From an uncultured Bacteroidia bacterium (lineage in GTDB: Bacteria > Bacteroidota > Bacteroidia > Bacteroidales > UBA932): a DNA stretch of 64,000 nucleotides. Positions within the stretch are counted from its first letter, which is position 1; every line of letters begins with the position of its first letter. The DNA is taken from NCBI GenBank assembly GCA_902768665.1, contig CACXMA010000007.1, positions 46,110 to 110,109 of the forward strand. The letters are read 5' to 3'. The position numbers were made by a program, and so were the translations under genes. Below, one piece after another: positions 46,452 through 54,614 of this stretch. Below the pieces are notes generated by a model that was given only the letters and a program-made list of their open reading frames with translations, ran no database searches and was not told the DNA's origin.

Positions 46452-47969
46452 ATGGCAAACGTCAATGAACTGAACGAGCAGGAGCTCGGTAGAAGAGAAT
46501 CGCTGAACAAGCTGCGCGAACTGGGCATCAATCCCTATCCGGCACCGCTGTATCCGGTCAATACCGATACGGCCGAGATCGCCGCGGGCTTCGACCCGGA
46601 GAAGGGCAATTTCGCGGATGTGTGCATCGCCGGCCGCATCATGAGCCGCCGCATCATGGGCGCCGCCTCCTTCATGGAGCTGCAGGACGCCAAGGGCCGC
46701 ATCCAGGTCTACGTCAAGCGCGACGAGATCTGCCCCGACGAGGACAAGACGATGTACAACACCGTCTTCAAGAAACTCCTCGACATCGGCGACATCATCG
46801 GTATCAAGGGCTTTGCCTTCATCACCCAGACGGGCCAGCTGTCGGTCCACGCCAAGGAACTGACCGTCCTCAGCAAGTCCCTCCGCGTGCTCCCGATCGT
46901 CAAGACCGACGCCGACGGCACCGTCCACGACAGCTTCGAGGACCCGGAGCTCCGCTACCGCCAGCGCTATGTCGACCTCATCGTCAACCCGCAGGTCAAG
47001 GAGACCTTCATCAAGCGCGCGAAGATCATCGCCACGATGCGCGAATACTTCAACGCCGCCGGCTGCCTCGAGGTTGAGACTCCGATCCTCCAGCCCATCC
47101 CGGGCGGCGCGACGGCCCGTCCGTTCATCACGCACCACAACGCCCTCGATGTCGACATGTACATGCGTATCGCCAACGAACTCTACCTCAAGCGCCTGAT
47201 TGTGGGCGGCTACGACGGGGTCTACGAGTTCGCCAAGAACTTCCGCAACGAGGGCATGGACCGCACCCACAACCCCGAATTTACCTGCGTCGAGCTCTAT
47301 GCCGCCTACAAGGACTACTTCTGGATGATGGATTTCACCGAGAAGATGCTCGAGAAGGTGGCCGAGGCGACCGGCGGCCTCGTGAAGACCATCGGCGGCA
47401 ACGAGATCTCCTTCAAGGGCCCCTACCGCCGTCTGCCGATCCTCGAGGCCATCAAGGAATACGCCGGCGTGGATGTCAAGGGCATGGGCGAGGACGAGCT
47501 GCGCGAGACCTGCAAGAAGCTGAACGTCGAGGTCGACAAGACCATGGGCGTCGGCAAGCTCATCGACGCCATCTTCGGCGAATACTGCGAGAAGAACCTC
47601 ATCCAGCCGACCTTCATCATCGACTATCCCGTCGAGATGTCCCCGCTGACCAAGCGCTGCCGCTACGACGACACGCTGACCGAGCGTTTCGAGCTCTTCG
47701 TCAACGGCAAGGAGCTGGCGAACGCCTATTCCGAGCTGAACGACCCGATCGACCAGCTGGCGCGTTTCGAGGAGCAGGCCGCCCTCAAGTCGAAGGGCGA
47801 CGACGAGGCGATGTACATCGACTACGACTTCGTCCGCGCCCTCGAGTACGGCATGCCGCCGACCTCCGGCATCGGCATCGGCATCGACCGCCTCACCATG
47901 TTCATGACCGGTCAGGAGACCATCCAGGATGTGCTCTTCTTCCCGACCATGCGTCCCGAGAAATTCTGA
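46452..47969 (+). CDS. lysS: Lysyl-tRNA synthetase, class II
   Basis: 505 residues. N-terminal OB-fold anticodon-binding domain (about 60-170; [20 protein letters not shown]), then the class II core. Motif 1 is near [16 protein letters not shown], motif 2 is [19 protein letters not shown] near residue 260, and motif 3 is [18 protein letters not shown] near residue 470. The length matches bacterial LysRS. It is followed by a palindromic element and then the SpoU methyltransferase gene. Confidence 0.97.
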   Translation: MANVNELNEQELGRRESLNKLRELGINPYPAPLYPVNTDTAEIAAGFDPEKGNFADVCIAGRIMSRRIMGAASFMELQDAKGRIQVYVKRDEICPDEDKTMYNTVFKKLLDIGDIIGIKGFAFITQTGQLSVHAKELTVLSKSLRVLPIVKTDADGTVHDSFEDPELRYRQRYVDLIVNPQVKETFIKRAKIIATMREYFNAAGCLEVETPILQPIPGGATARPFITHHNALDVDMYMRIANELYLKRLIVGGYDGVYEFAKNFRNEGMDRTHNPEFTCVELYAAYKDYFWMMDFTEKMLEKVAEATGGLVKTIGGNEISFKGPYRRLPILEAIKEYAGVDVKGMGEDELRETCKKLNVEVDKTMGVGKLIDAIFGEYCEKNLIQPTFIIDYPVEMSPLTKRCRYDDTLTERFELFVNGKELANAYSELNDPIDQLARFEEQAALKSKGDDEAMYIDYDFVRALEYGMPPTSGIGIGIDRLTMFMTGQETIQDVLFFPTMRPEKF

Positions 47970-47976
47970 TCCAAAC

Positions 47977-48003
47977 GTCATTCCCCGGCTTGTCCGGGGA
48001 ATC
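47977..48003. repeat. Palindromic mini-element copy 9, between lysS and the SpoU gene
   Basis: GTCATTCCCCGG-CTTGT-CCGGGGAATC, identical to copy 1 at 2599-2625. No T-run follows, so termination is unlikely here. It ends 4 bp before the next start codon. Confidence 0.92.
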
Positions 48004-48007
48004 TGTT

Positions 48008-48901
48008 ATGCATTTCGAGTCCATTACATCGGCCCAGAACCCGAAGATCCGGAATCTGCTCCTTCTCCAGGAAAAGTCCAAGGCGAGAAAGGAGCAGGGC
48101 CTTTTCGTGGTCGAAGGCCGTCGTGAGCTCGAGCACTGCATCGAGGCCGGTTTCGACATCCACACCGTCTTCGTCTGCCCGGAAGTTGCCTCCAGCCTCT
48201 ATGGCGATGCTGCCTCCAGCCTCCGGGCAGAGGCACCCAAAAGCCCGATCGATTTGCCGGGGCAAATCGGTCCTCGGCGGACGGCAGGGCTTTTGGGTAC
48301 CTCTGCCACTCCGGCTTGCGGCAGCGCCAACGTCATCGAGGTACCGCTGGCGCTGTATGAGAAGATTGCGGTGCGGGGGAGTACGGAGGGCATTGTCGCG
48401 GAGGTTCGGGTGAAGGAGCGCCGGCTCGGGGAGCTGGAGCTGCCGGACAATCCGCTCATCGTGGTGCTGGAGTCGGTCGAGAAGCCGGGGAATCTCGGCG
48501 CGGTGCTGCGCAGCGCCGATGCGGCCGGGGCCGATGCGGTCATCGTCTGCGATCCGCTGACGGATCTGTGGAATCCCAATCTGATCCGCGCCTCCATCGG
48601 CGCCGTCTTTACGGTTCCGACCATTGCCGCCCCTTCCGCCGAGGTCATTCCCTGGCTCAAGACGCGCGGCATCCGCATCCTGACGGCGCAGCTGCAGGAC
48701 AGCGAGTGGTACTATGAAACGCCCATGACCGGCCCCACCGCCCTCGTGATGGGGACCGAATCGACGGGCCTCACGCAGGCTTGGCGCATCGCCGCCGACG
48801 CCCATATCCGCATCCCGATGCTCGGCCGCCTCGACAGCCTCAATGTCTCCGTGTCGGCAGCCATCCTCCTTTTTGAAGCCGTCCGCCAGCGCCATGCCTA
48901 G
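48008..48901 (+). CDS. SpoU/TrmH-family RNA 2'-O-methyltransferase with palindromic insertion
   Basis: 297 residues from the ATG at 48008 (MHFESITSAQNPKIRNL); an in-frame TTG at 47990 lies inside the palindromic element and is rejected. N-terminal substrate-binding domain (EQGLFVVEGRRELEHCIEAG), then the SPOUT methylase with knot motifs NPLIVVLESVEKPGNLGAVL, FTVPTI, LVMGTESTGL and IPMLGRLDSLNVSVSAAILL. It methylates a ribose in rRNA or tRNA. Between FVCPEVA and NVIEVPLALYEK (residues about 60-105) it carries a 45-residue low-complexity insert, coded by an 82-bp palindrome and flanking direct repeats. Related proteins normally run straight through this point. It overlaps aroE by 8 bp. Confidence 0.92.
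   Translation: MHFESITSAQNPKIRNLLLLQEKSKARKEQGLFVVEGRRELEHCIEAGFDIHTVFVCPEVASSLYGDAASSLRAEAPKSPIDLPGQIGPRRTAGLLGTSATPACGSANVIEVPLALYEKIAVRGSTEGIVAEVRVKERRLGELELPDNPLIVVLESVEKPGNLGAVLRSADAAGADAVIVCDPLTDLWNPNLIRASIGAVFTVPTIAAPSAEVIPWLKTRGIRILTAQLQDSEWYYETPMTGPTALVMGTESTGLTQAWRIAADAHIRIPMLGRLDSLNVSVSAAILLFEAVRQRHA
48226..48307. repeat. 82-bp palindrome inside the SpoU gene
   Basis: The outer arms 48226-48246 and 48287-48307 are 21 bp each with one mismatch (core CACCCAAAAGCCC/GGGCTTTTGGGTA). Inside lies a second hairpin, CGATTTGCC/GGCAAATCG near 48249-48270. To the left is a 13-bp direct repeat, TGCCTCCAGCCTC, at 48187-48199 and 48211-48223. The frame stays open. It is unrelated in sequence to the 27-bp elements. 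Confidence 0.85.
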
Positions 48902-49799
48902 ATTCGGACTCATCGGCTGCCCCCTGCAGGGCTCCCGCAGCCCCCGCCTTTTCACCGCGGCCTATAACGGCAAGTATGCCTACGACCTTCTCGAGGAGGC
49001 CGATTTCGAAGTGGCGTGGAACCGATTTCTCAGTGAAGACTACCGTGCCATCAACGTCACCGCTCCCTTCAAGCAGCTCGCTTATGAGCGGGTGCTCGCC
49101 TCCGGCGGCGCCATCGACGGGCCCGTGCTCAGAATCGGCGCGACGAATCTCATCGTCAAGACCCCCGAAGGCCTGTCGGCCCATAACAGCGATTTCAGCG
49201 GCGTAATCCTGAGCGTCGCGGAAGGCTATTTCCCGGGCGTTGTCGCCGCCTGCTACCGCGAATTCGGTTCCCGGGCCCATATCAAGGTCCACCAGTTCGT
49301 CCGGCAGAACCTCCGCGAACTGTTCCCCGACGCGCCGCAGGCCCTCGTGGTCGGCTGCGGGGGAGCGGGCCGGGCCGCCGCCGTCGCCGCCGCGGAGATG
49401 GGCTTCGAGACCGCGCTGATGAACCGCACGCCCGAAAAGGCGCAGGCCTTTGCCGACGGCCTTCCCGAATACGGCTTCCTCTGCGTCCCTTTCTCCGACC
49501 TGAAGGCCTCCCTTCGCGAATGCGACCTCGTCATCTGGACCATTCCGGAGCCGATCCCGGCCCTCGACACCCTCTGTGCGGACGATTTCGCCGGCGAGAA
49601 TCCCGGCGGGTGGCCGGACAAACTCCTCGTAGAGGCCTCCTACAAGAACCCTTCCTTTACCGGCAGCTATCTGGCGATGGTGGAAAACGGCGGCGCCCGC
49701 TATATCCCCGGTACGCGCTGGCACCTCTTCCAAGCGGCCGCGGGCTACAGTCTCATGACCGGCGAACCCTGCGACCTCGAGGCCCTGGCGAAGGCCTGA
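48894..49799 (+). CDS. aroE: Shikimate dehydrogenase
   Basis: 301 residues, slightly longer than usual. N-terminal substrate domain with SRSP near residue 14 and NVTAPFKQ (catalytic Lys) near residue 53, then GATNLIV and HNSDFSG (catalytic Asp). The NADP domain has VVGCGGAGRAAAVAAAEMG near residue 155 and MNRTPEKA. Between the two domains is an extension of about 30 residues (YFPGVVAACYREFGSRAHIK), not usual in short AroE proteins. It reduces 3-dehydroshikimate and so works one step before AroK. The start overlaps the SpoU gene by 8 bp. Confidence 0.93.
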   Translation: MPRFGLIGCPLQGSRSPRLFTAAYNGKYAYDLLEEADFEVAWNRFLSEDYRAINVTAPFKQLAYERVLASGGAIDGPVLRIGATNLIVKTPEGLSAHNSDFSGVILSVAEGYFPGVVAACYREFGSRAHIKVHQFVRQNLRELFPDAPQALVVGCGGAGRAAAVAAAEMGFETALMNRTPEKAQAFADGLPEYGFLCVPFSDLKASLRECDLVIWTIPEPIPALDTLCADDFAGENPGGWPDKLLVEASYKNPSFTGSYLAMVENGGARYIPGTRWHLFQAAAGYSLMTGEPCDLEALAKA

Positions 49800-49830
49800 A
49801 AGTTTTCTTCGCGGTTTCCGAAAAATTCCG

Positions 49831-49838
49831 TATCTTGC
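49831..49838 (+). promoter_or_regulatory. -7 box TATCTTGC for ssb
   Basis: TATCTTGC, 27 nt before the ssb ATG. Confidence 0.5.
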
Positions 49839-49865
49839 GGAACGATCTTTTAATAACCAAACGCT

Positions 49866-50372
49866 ATGTCCCTCAACAAAGTCATGCTTATCGGTAACGT
49901 TGGCAAAGACCCCGAAGTACGTTACCTTGATCAGAATCCCCAGAATCCTGCCAACGCCGCGAAGGTCGCGACCTTCCCCCTGGCGACGTCCGAGCGCTAC
50001 ACCGACCGCGCCGGCAACCGGCAGGAGAACACCGAATGGCACAACATCGTCGCCTGGCGCGGCAACGCCGACGTCATCGAACGTTTTGTCAAGAAAGGCA
50101 CGCAGCTCTATATCGAGGGCCGTCTCCGCACCCGCAACTGGACGGACCAGAGCGGCAACAAACGCTACACGACCGAGGTGATCGTGGACAACTTCCAGCT
50201 CCTCGGCAAGCGCACGGACAACCCCGGCCAGGAAGGCGCTCCGGCTCCGCAGGCTTATCAGCCGCAGCCGGCCCAGCCCGTCCAGGGCGCCGGCTATCCC
50301 GCCCCGCAGGGCGGTTTCAGCCCGTCCGCTCCCGCCGCCCAGCAGGGCCCCGAGGACGACTTTCCGTTCTAG
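49866..50372 (+). CDS. ssb: Single-stranded DNA-binding protein
   Basis: 168 residues. An OB-fold covers about residues 1-112 (MSLNKVMLIGNVGKDPEVRY, TEWHNIVAWRGNADVIERFV). A flexible Pro/Gln/Ala-rich linker follows, then the acidic tip EDDFPF that binds partner proteins. It coats single-stranded DNA in replication and repair. Stand-alone gene followed by two hairpins. Confidence 0.97.
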   Translation: MSLNKVMLIGNVGKDPEVRYLDQNPQNPANAAKVATFPLATSERYTDRAGNRQENTEWHNIVAWRGNADVIERFVKKGTQLYIEGRLRTRNWTDQSGNKRYTTEVIVDNFQLLGKRTDNPGQEGAPAPQAYQPQPAQPVQGAGYPAPQGGFSPSAPAAQQGPEDDFPF

Positions 50373-50386
50373 TAGCTGTTACAAAA

Positions 50387-50425
50387 AACTCGTGAACAAA
50401 AAGCACCTGTTTTTGTTCACGAGTT
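50387..50425. terminator. Hairpin 1 of a tandem pair between ssb and an MFS gene
   Basis: AACTCGTGAACAAAAA pairs perfectly with TTTTTGTTCACGAGTT (16 bp) around a 7-nt loop. It lies between convergent genes and can fold on either strand. No long T-run follows, but the stem itself ends in a T-run toward the loop. Confidence 0.65.
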
Positions 50426-50438
50426 ATCCGTTTTGACC

Positions 50439-50477
50439 AATCCGTGAACAAAAAGCAGCACTTTTTGTTCACGGATT
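50439..50477. terminator. Hairpin 2 of the tandem pair
   Basis: AATCCGTGAACAAAAAG pairs perfectly with CTTTTTGTTCACGGATT (17 bp) around a 5-nt loop. It shares the core CGTGAACAAAAAGCA with hairpin 1, so the two are a direct repeat of palindromes. A GTTTTATT follows. Confidence 0.65.
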
Positions 50478-50483
50478 ATCGTT

Positions 50484-52163
50484 TTATTCGGCCGCGGCTG
50501 CAGCAGCGTCTTCGTTGAACGGCTTCTCGAGACCGAGGTTTTTCTTGCCGTCCACGATCCGGAGGTAGAGGCCGACGAGGAGGGCGCAGACGCCGAGCGA
50601 AGCCAGCATCACGAGGGCCCAGGTGTAGTCGTAGGATACGGCGGCCACTTCCTCGGACATCTCACCGGCGCCGACCTTGGCGATGACGTCGCCGTTGGTG
50701 GCGTCCAGCACCTTGCCGATCATCAGCGGGAAGAGCCACAGGCCGATGTTCTGGATCCAGAAGATCAGGGCGTAGGCGGAACCGATCACTTTCTGGTTGA
50801 CCAACTTCGGGACGCTCGGCCACAGGGCGGCGGGCACCAGCGAGAAGGAAGCGCCCAGCACGAGGATGGTCAGGTAAGCGACAAATACGCCACCGACTGT
50901 GTTGCCCTTGAACAGCGGCAGGACGAAGGCGAAGGTGAGGTGGCAGGCGATCAGGAGGAGGGAGCCGAGCACCAGCATGCTGGCGGCCTTGCCCTTGTTG
51001 CCCACATAGTTGCCGAGGATCGGGGTGATACCGACGGCCAGCAGCGGGAACACGGCGAAGATGGCCTCGGCGGACTGGCGCATGTAGCCCATCACGCAGT
51101 AGGAGACGAGGGCTACGATGGCGGTGGCGAGAAGGCCGATCTTGAGGCTCTTGTTCTTGACGAAGTTGCTGGCGAAGGCGCTGCCGGCGACGATGAGCAT
51201 GATCACGTACTGGATGGCGGTGACGCCCGTACCGGCCCAGAAGGAACCGGCCTGAGGCGCCGTTAGGGTGAGGTTGCACTGGATCATGTTGACCGCATAC
51301 TTCTGGAACGGGAAGATGGCGGAATAGTAGAGCACGCAGAGGATGGCGACCAGCCAGAATCCCTGGTCCTTGAGGATGCTGCCGATATCGGAGATCTTGA
51401 AGGGATCGTCTTTCTCCTCTGCCTCGCCGGTCTGCTCGTCGAGCTTCTTGTCCATGAAGAAGTAGATGATGAACATGATCAGGGCGATGGCAAGAAGGAC
51501 GACGCCGAAGGCGACCGAACGGGAGACGTCCACCACGCCGCCCATCTTGGCGAACATGGGCGAGAAGAGCATGCAGGTCGCGACGCCGAGGCGGGCAAGG
51601 GCCATTTCGGAGCCCATGGCGAGGGCCGTGTCCTTCCCCTTGAACCACTTGACGATACCGCGGCTGACCGTGATGCCGGCCATTTCCGCGCCGCAGCCGA
51701 AGATCATGAAGCCGAGGGCGGCGAGCTTGGCCGAAGCGGGCATGCCCCGCGTGAACGGCGCCACACCGATCTCCTCGAATCCCGGGATATAATTAAGGTT
51801 GTCGGTGAACCACTGCTCCAGGCCGCTGCCCACGAAGGACGCGGAAACGGCGTACCATTTGATCAGGGCGCCGACGAGCATGACCCCGCCGGAGAGGACG
51901 GCCGTGAAGCGGACGCCCATCTTGTCGAGGATGATGCCGGCGAAAATCAGGAAGAAGATGAAGACATTGAGGAAGGTCTCCGATCCCTGCATGGCGCCGA
52001 AGTGGGTCTTGGTCCATCCGAGCTGGGACTGAACCATGTCCTGTACCGGCGAAAGGATGTCCATGAAAATGTAAGCGCAGAACATCGCCAGGGCGAGCAG
52101 CAGGAGGGCTGTCCATCGCATTCCGGCGGAATCTCTAAGCGTTTTTTTTGTTAAATCTGCCAT
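50484..52163 (-). CDS. MFS transporter, long form
   Basis: 559 residues with 12 predicted membrane helices. The first helix is WTALLLLALAMFCAYIFMDI. IILDKMGVRFTAVLSGGVML is a variant of the loop 2-3 motif (D-K-M-G-R). The cytoplasmic loop 6-7 is acidic and charged (KKLDEQTGEAEEKDDPFK). The C-terminus is an Ala-rich acidic tail. Substrate unknown; by pattern it is nearest to the MFSD1-like or nitrate/sugar symporter-type members seen in Bacteroidetes. It converges on ssb and diverges from dxs. Confidence 0.85.
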   Translation of the reverse strand: MADLTKKTLRDSAGMRWTALLLLALAMFCAYIFMDILSPVQDMVQSQLGWTKTHFGAMQGSETFLNVFIFFLIFAGIILDKMGVRFTAVLSGGVMLVGALIKWYAVSASFVGSGLEQWFTDNLNYIPGFEEIGVAPFTRGMPASAKLAALGFMIFGCGAEMAGITVSRGIVKWFKGKDTALAMGSEMALARLGVATCMLFSPMFAKMGGVVDVSRSVAFGVVLLAIALIMFIIYFFMDKKLDEQTGEAEEKDDPFKISDIGSILKDQGFWLVAILCVLYYSAIFPFQKYAVNMIQCNLTLTAPQAGSFWAGTGVTAIQYVIMLIVAGSAFASNFVKNKSLKIGLLATAIVALVSYCVMGYMRQSAEAIFAVFPLLAVGITPILGNYVGNKGKAASMLVLGSLLLIACHLTFAFVLPLFKGNTVGGVFVAYLTILVLGASFSLVPAALWPSVPKLVNQKVIGSAYALIFWIQNIGLWLFPLMIGKVLDATNGDVIAKVGAGEMSEEVAAVSYDYTWALVMLASLGVCALLVGLYLRIVDGKKNLGLEKPFNEDAAAAAAE

Positions 52164-52258
52164 ATGACTGTTGTTTTATGATTGTCAAACGGAATGGCTA
52201 AATTAGTAAAAACCTCCGACAAAGCCACAAATTTTTCACATTTTCGCGGAAAAAGTAG

Positions 52259-52266
52259 TAACTTGC
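52259..52266 (+). promoter_or_regulatory. Probable -7 box TAACTTGC for dxs
   Basis: TAACTTGC, 20 nt before the dxs ATG. Same form as the cysS box. Confidence 0.5.
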
Positions 52267-52286
52267 AAAGCTATTTTGACAGGAGA

Positions 52287-54137
52287 ATGTACAAACTGCT
52301 CGACAAGATCCAGACTCCGGATGACCTTCGCGCCCTGCCCGCCAGCGACCTGGCGGAGCTCTGCGCGGAAATCCGCGACTACATGGTCCACTGCTGCGCG
52401 GAGAACCCGGGACACCTGGGCTCCAGCCTCGGCGCCGTCGAGCTCATCGTCGGCCTACATTATATATATAATACGCCCGCGGACAAGATTGTCTTCGACG
52501 TCGGGCACCAGGCCTACGCCCACAAGATCCTGACCGGCCGCAAGGATGCTTTCCGGACCCAGCGCACGGAAGGCGGCATCAGCGGCTTCCCGCGCCGGGA
52601 CGAGAGCCCCTACGACGCTTTCGGCGTCGGCCACAGCTCGACCTCCATCTCCGCCGCCCTGGGCCTTGCCGTGAGCGCCCGGATGCAGGGCCGGCAGGAC
52701 AAGGCCGTGGCCGTGATCGGCGACGGTGCCATGACCGGCGGCCTGGCCTGGGAAGGCCTCAACAACGCCGGCTCCGGCAACGCCGACATCCTCGTCATCC
52801 TCAACGACAACAACATCTCCATCGACAGGAACCTCGGCGCCGTCCACAACTACCTGCTGCGGATTACGACGAGCCGGACCTACAACCGCGTCAAGCACAA
52901 GGTCTGGAACGTCATGGGCGAAAGCCGCCTGCGCAGCTGGATCCAGCGAAAGGTCCGGGGCACGAAATCGAATCTCGTCCGCCGCTCGGGCGGTTCGGTC
53001 TTCGAGTCGCTCGGCTTCCGCTACTTCGGTCCCGTCGACGGCAACAATGTCCAGGAAGTCATCCGGACCCTCCGCTCTCTCCACGACCTCAAAGGCCCCC
53101 GCATCCTCCATGTCATCACCCAGAAGGGCATGGGTTACGGGCCCGCGATGGAGAATCCGACCGTCTGGCACGCCCCGGGCCGTTTCAACCCCGAGACGGG
53201 CGAGCGCATCAGCGGCGCCCACAAGGCAGACCGCTATCAGGACGTCTTCGGCGAGGTCCTCGTCGACCTGGCCCGCCGCGACGAAAAGCTCGTCGGCATC
53301 ACGCCCGCGATGGCGACCGGCTGCGGCATGAACCGCCTGGCCGAGGCGATGCCCGAGCGCTTTTTCGACGTCGGCATCGAGGAGGAGCACGCCGTGACCT
53401 TCGCGGCAGGCCTGGCCGCCGGCGGCATGAAACCGTTCTGCAACATCTACTCCGCCTTTTCCCAGCGCGCATACGACCAGATCATCCACGACGTCGCCCT
53501 GCAGCACCTTCCCGTCGTCCTTTGCTTCGACCGGGCCGGTCTTGTCGGGGAGGACGGCGCGACGCACCACGGCAGTTTCGACCTCGCTGCCTACCGCAGC
53601 ATCCCGAACGCCGTCGTCGCCGCTCCGCGAAACGAGCTGGAACTGAAAAACCTCATGTACACGGCGCTCCATGCCGAAAGCGGTCCCTTCATCATCCGCT
53701 ATCCGCGCGGCTGCGGGGAGGGAGTGGCCTGGAAGGACGAACCCTATGCCCTGCTGCCGCAGGGAAGGGGAGAGAAGCTCCTGGACGGAAAGCGCCTGGC
53801 CGTGCTGGCCCTCGGTCCGTGCGCCAACGCGGCGGTCGAGGCGGCAAGGTCCCTTGGCGCGGCCGTATGGGATGTCCGCTACCTCAAACCGCTGGATCCG
53901 GCGATGCTCGCGGAGGCGGCTTCCTTCGAGGCGGTGCTGACCGTGGAGGACGGCTGCCTTGCCGGCGGACTTTACGGCGCGGTCGCCGAGGCGATCGGCC
54001 GGCAGGTCCCCGTCCACGGGCTCGGCATTCCGGACCGTTTCATCGAAGCGGCCCCCCAGAGCCGTCAGCGCGCCGTCTGCGGAATAGACAGGGAAGGGAT
54101 TGAAAGGAAAATTGAAGATATTCTTAAAAATCGATAA
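52287..54137 (+). CDS. dxs: 1-deoxy-D-xylulose-5-phosphate synthase
   Basis: 616 residues from the ATG at 52287 (MYKLLDKIQTPDDLRALPAS); longer in-frame starts would lie before the promoter. Thiamine-diphosphate enzyme joining pyruvate and glyceraldehyde-3-phosphate, the first step of the MEP isoprenoid route. GHLGSSLGAVEL, VFDVGHQAYAHKILTGR, the GDG motif GDGAMTGGLAWEGLNNAG near residue 145, and ITPAMATGCGMN, then YSAFSQRAYDQIIHDVALQ, are all present. AGGAG lies two bases before the ATG, too close for normal use. Confidence 0.97.
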   Translation: MYKLLDKIQTPDDLRALPASDLAELCAEIRDYMVHCCAENPGHLGSSLGAVELIVGLHYIYNTPADKIVFDVGHQAYAHKILTGRKDAFRTQRTEGGISGFPRRDESPYDAFGVGHSSTSISAALGLAVSARMQGRQDKAVAVIGDGAMTGGLAWEGLNNAGSGNADILVILNDNNISIDRNLGAVHNYLLRITTSRTYNRVKHKVWNVMGESRLRSWIQRKVRGTKSNLVRRSGGSVFESLGFRYFGPVDGNNVQEVIRTLRSLHDLKGPRILHVITQKGMGYGPAMENPTVWHAPGRFNPETGERISGAHKADRYQDVFGEVLVDLARRDEKLVGITPAMATGCGMNRLAEAMPERFFDVGIEEEHAVTFAAGLAAGGMKPFCNIYSAFSQRAYDQIIHDVALQHLPVVLCFDRAGLVGEDGATHHGSFDLAAYRSIPNAVVAAPRNELELKNLMYTALHAESGPFIIRYPRGCGEGVAWKDEPYALLPQGRGEKLLDGKRLAVLALGPCANAAVEAARSLGAAVWDVRYLKPLDPAMLAEAASFEAVLTVEDGCLAGGLYGAVAEAIGRQVPVHGLGIPDRFIEAAPQSRQRAVCGIDREGIERKIEDILKNR

Positions 54138-54143
54138 AAAAGT

Positions 54144-54174
54144 TTTGGTGATTCCGAAATAATACCTAACTTTG
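54144..54174 (+). promoter_or_regulatory. Promoter of the tRNA-tuf cluster
   Basis: TTTG at 54144-54147, a 19-nt spacer and TAACTTTG at 54167-54174: the full Bacteroidetes housekeeping form. It lies 35 nt before the first tRNA. Confidence 0.75.
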
Positions 54175-54209
54175 CAGTCCTTTTTGAGGAAAAGCTCTTT
54201 TGAAATACC

Positions 54210-54283
54210 GCCGATATAGCTCAGTTGGCCAGAGCACGTGATTTGTAATCTCGGGGTCGTGGGTTCGAATCCCTCTATCGGCT
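54210..54283 (+). tRNA. tRNA-Thr (TGT)
   Basis: 74 nt, acceptor GCCGATA/TATCGGC, D-arm with AGCTCAGTTGG, anticodon TGT in the loop TTTGTAA, T-arm GGTTCGAATCC. No CCA encoded. First of four tRNAs before tuf. Confidence 0.93.
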
Positions 54284-54315
54284 CGACTGATTTTCGGCGC
54301 AAGAGTTTAACGCTT

Positions 54316-54400
54316 GGGGAGATACCAAAGTGGCCAACTGGGGCAGACTGTAAATCTGCTGGCGATGCCTTCGTAGGTTCGAATCCTGCTCTCCCCACCA
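54316..54400 (+). tRNA. tRNA-Tyr (GTA)
   Basis: 85 nt including an encoded CCA. Acceptor GGGGAGA/TCTCCCC, anticodon stem GCAGA/TCTGC with anticodon GTA, and a long class II variable arm. Confidence 0.93.
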
Positions 54401-54406
54401 AGATTT

Positions 54407-54479
54407 GCGGAAGTAGCTCAGTTGGTAGAGCATCAGCCTTCCAAGCTGAGGGTCGCGAGTTCGAACCTCGTTTTCCGCT
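54407..54479 (+). tRNA. tRNA-Gly (TCC)
   Basis: 73 nt. Acceptor GCGGAAG/TTTCCGC with one G-U pair, anticodon TCC in the loop CTTCCAA closed by TCAGC/GCTGA. No CCA encoded. Confidence 0.93.
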
Positions 54480-54492
54480 CCGAACATAAAAA

Positions 54493-54564
<72 letters not shown>

Positions 54565-54614
54565 CAATTTTTAGTGTAAAGACAATAAGTTAACACTTTA
54601 ACAAACATAATATT

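Noticed and set aside
47990-48007. TTG start for the SpoU methyltransferase inside the palindromic element
   Set aside because: The ATG at 48008 begins the conserved part; the six extra codons come from the element.
50387-50477. CRISPR-like repeat pair
   Set aside because: Only two units, each a perfect palindrome, with no spacer of regular length and no cas gene.
52455-54401. A 648-codon minus-strand frame across dxs and the tRNAs
   Set aside because: Antisense to dxs and running through two tRNA genes.
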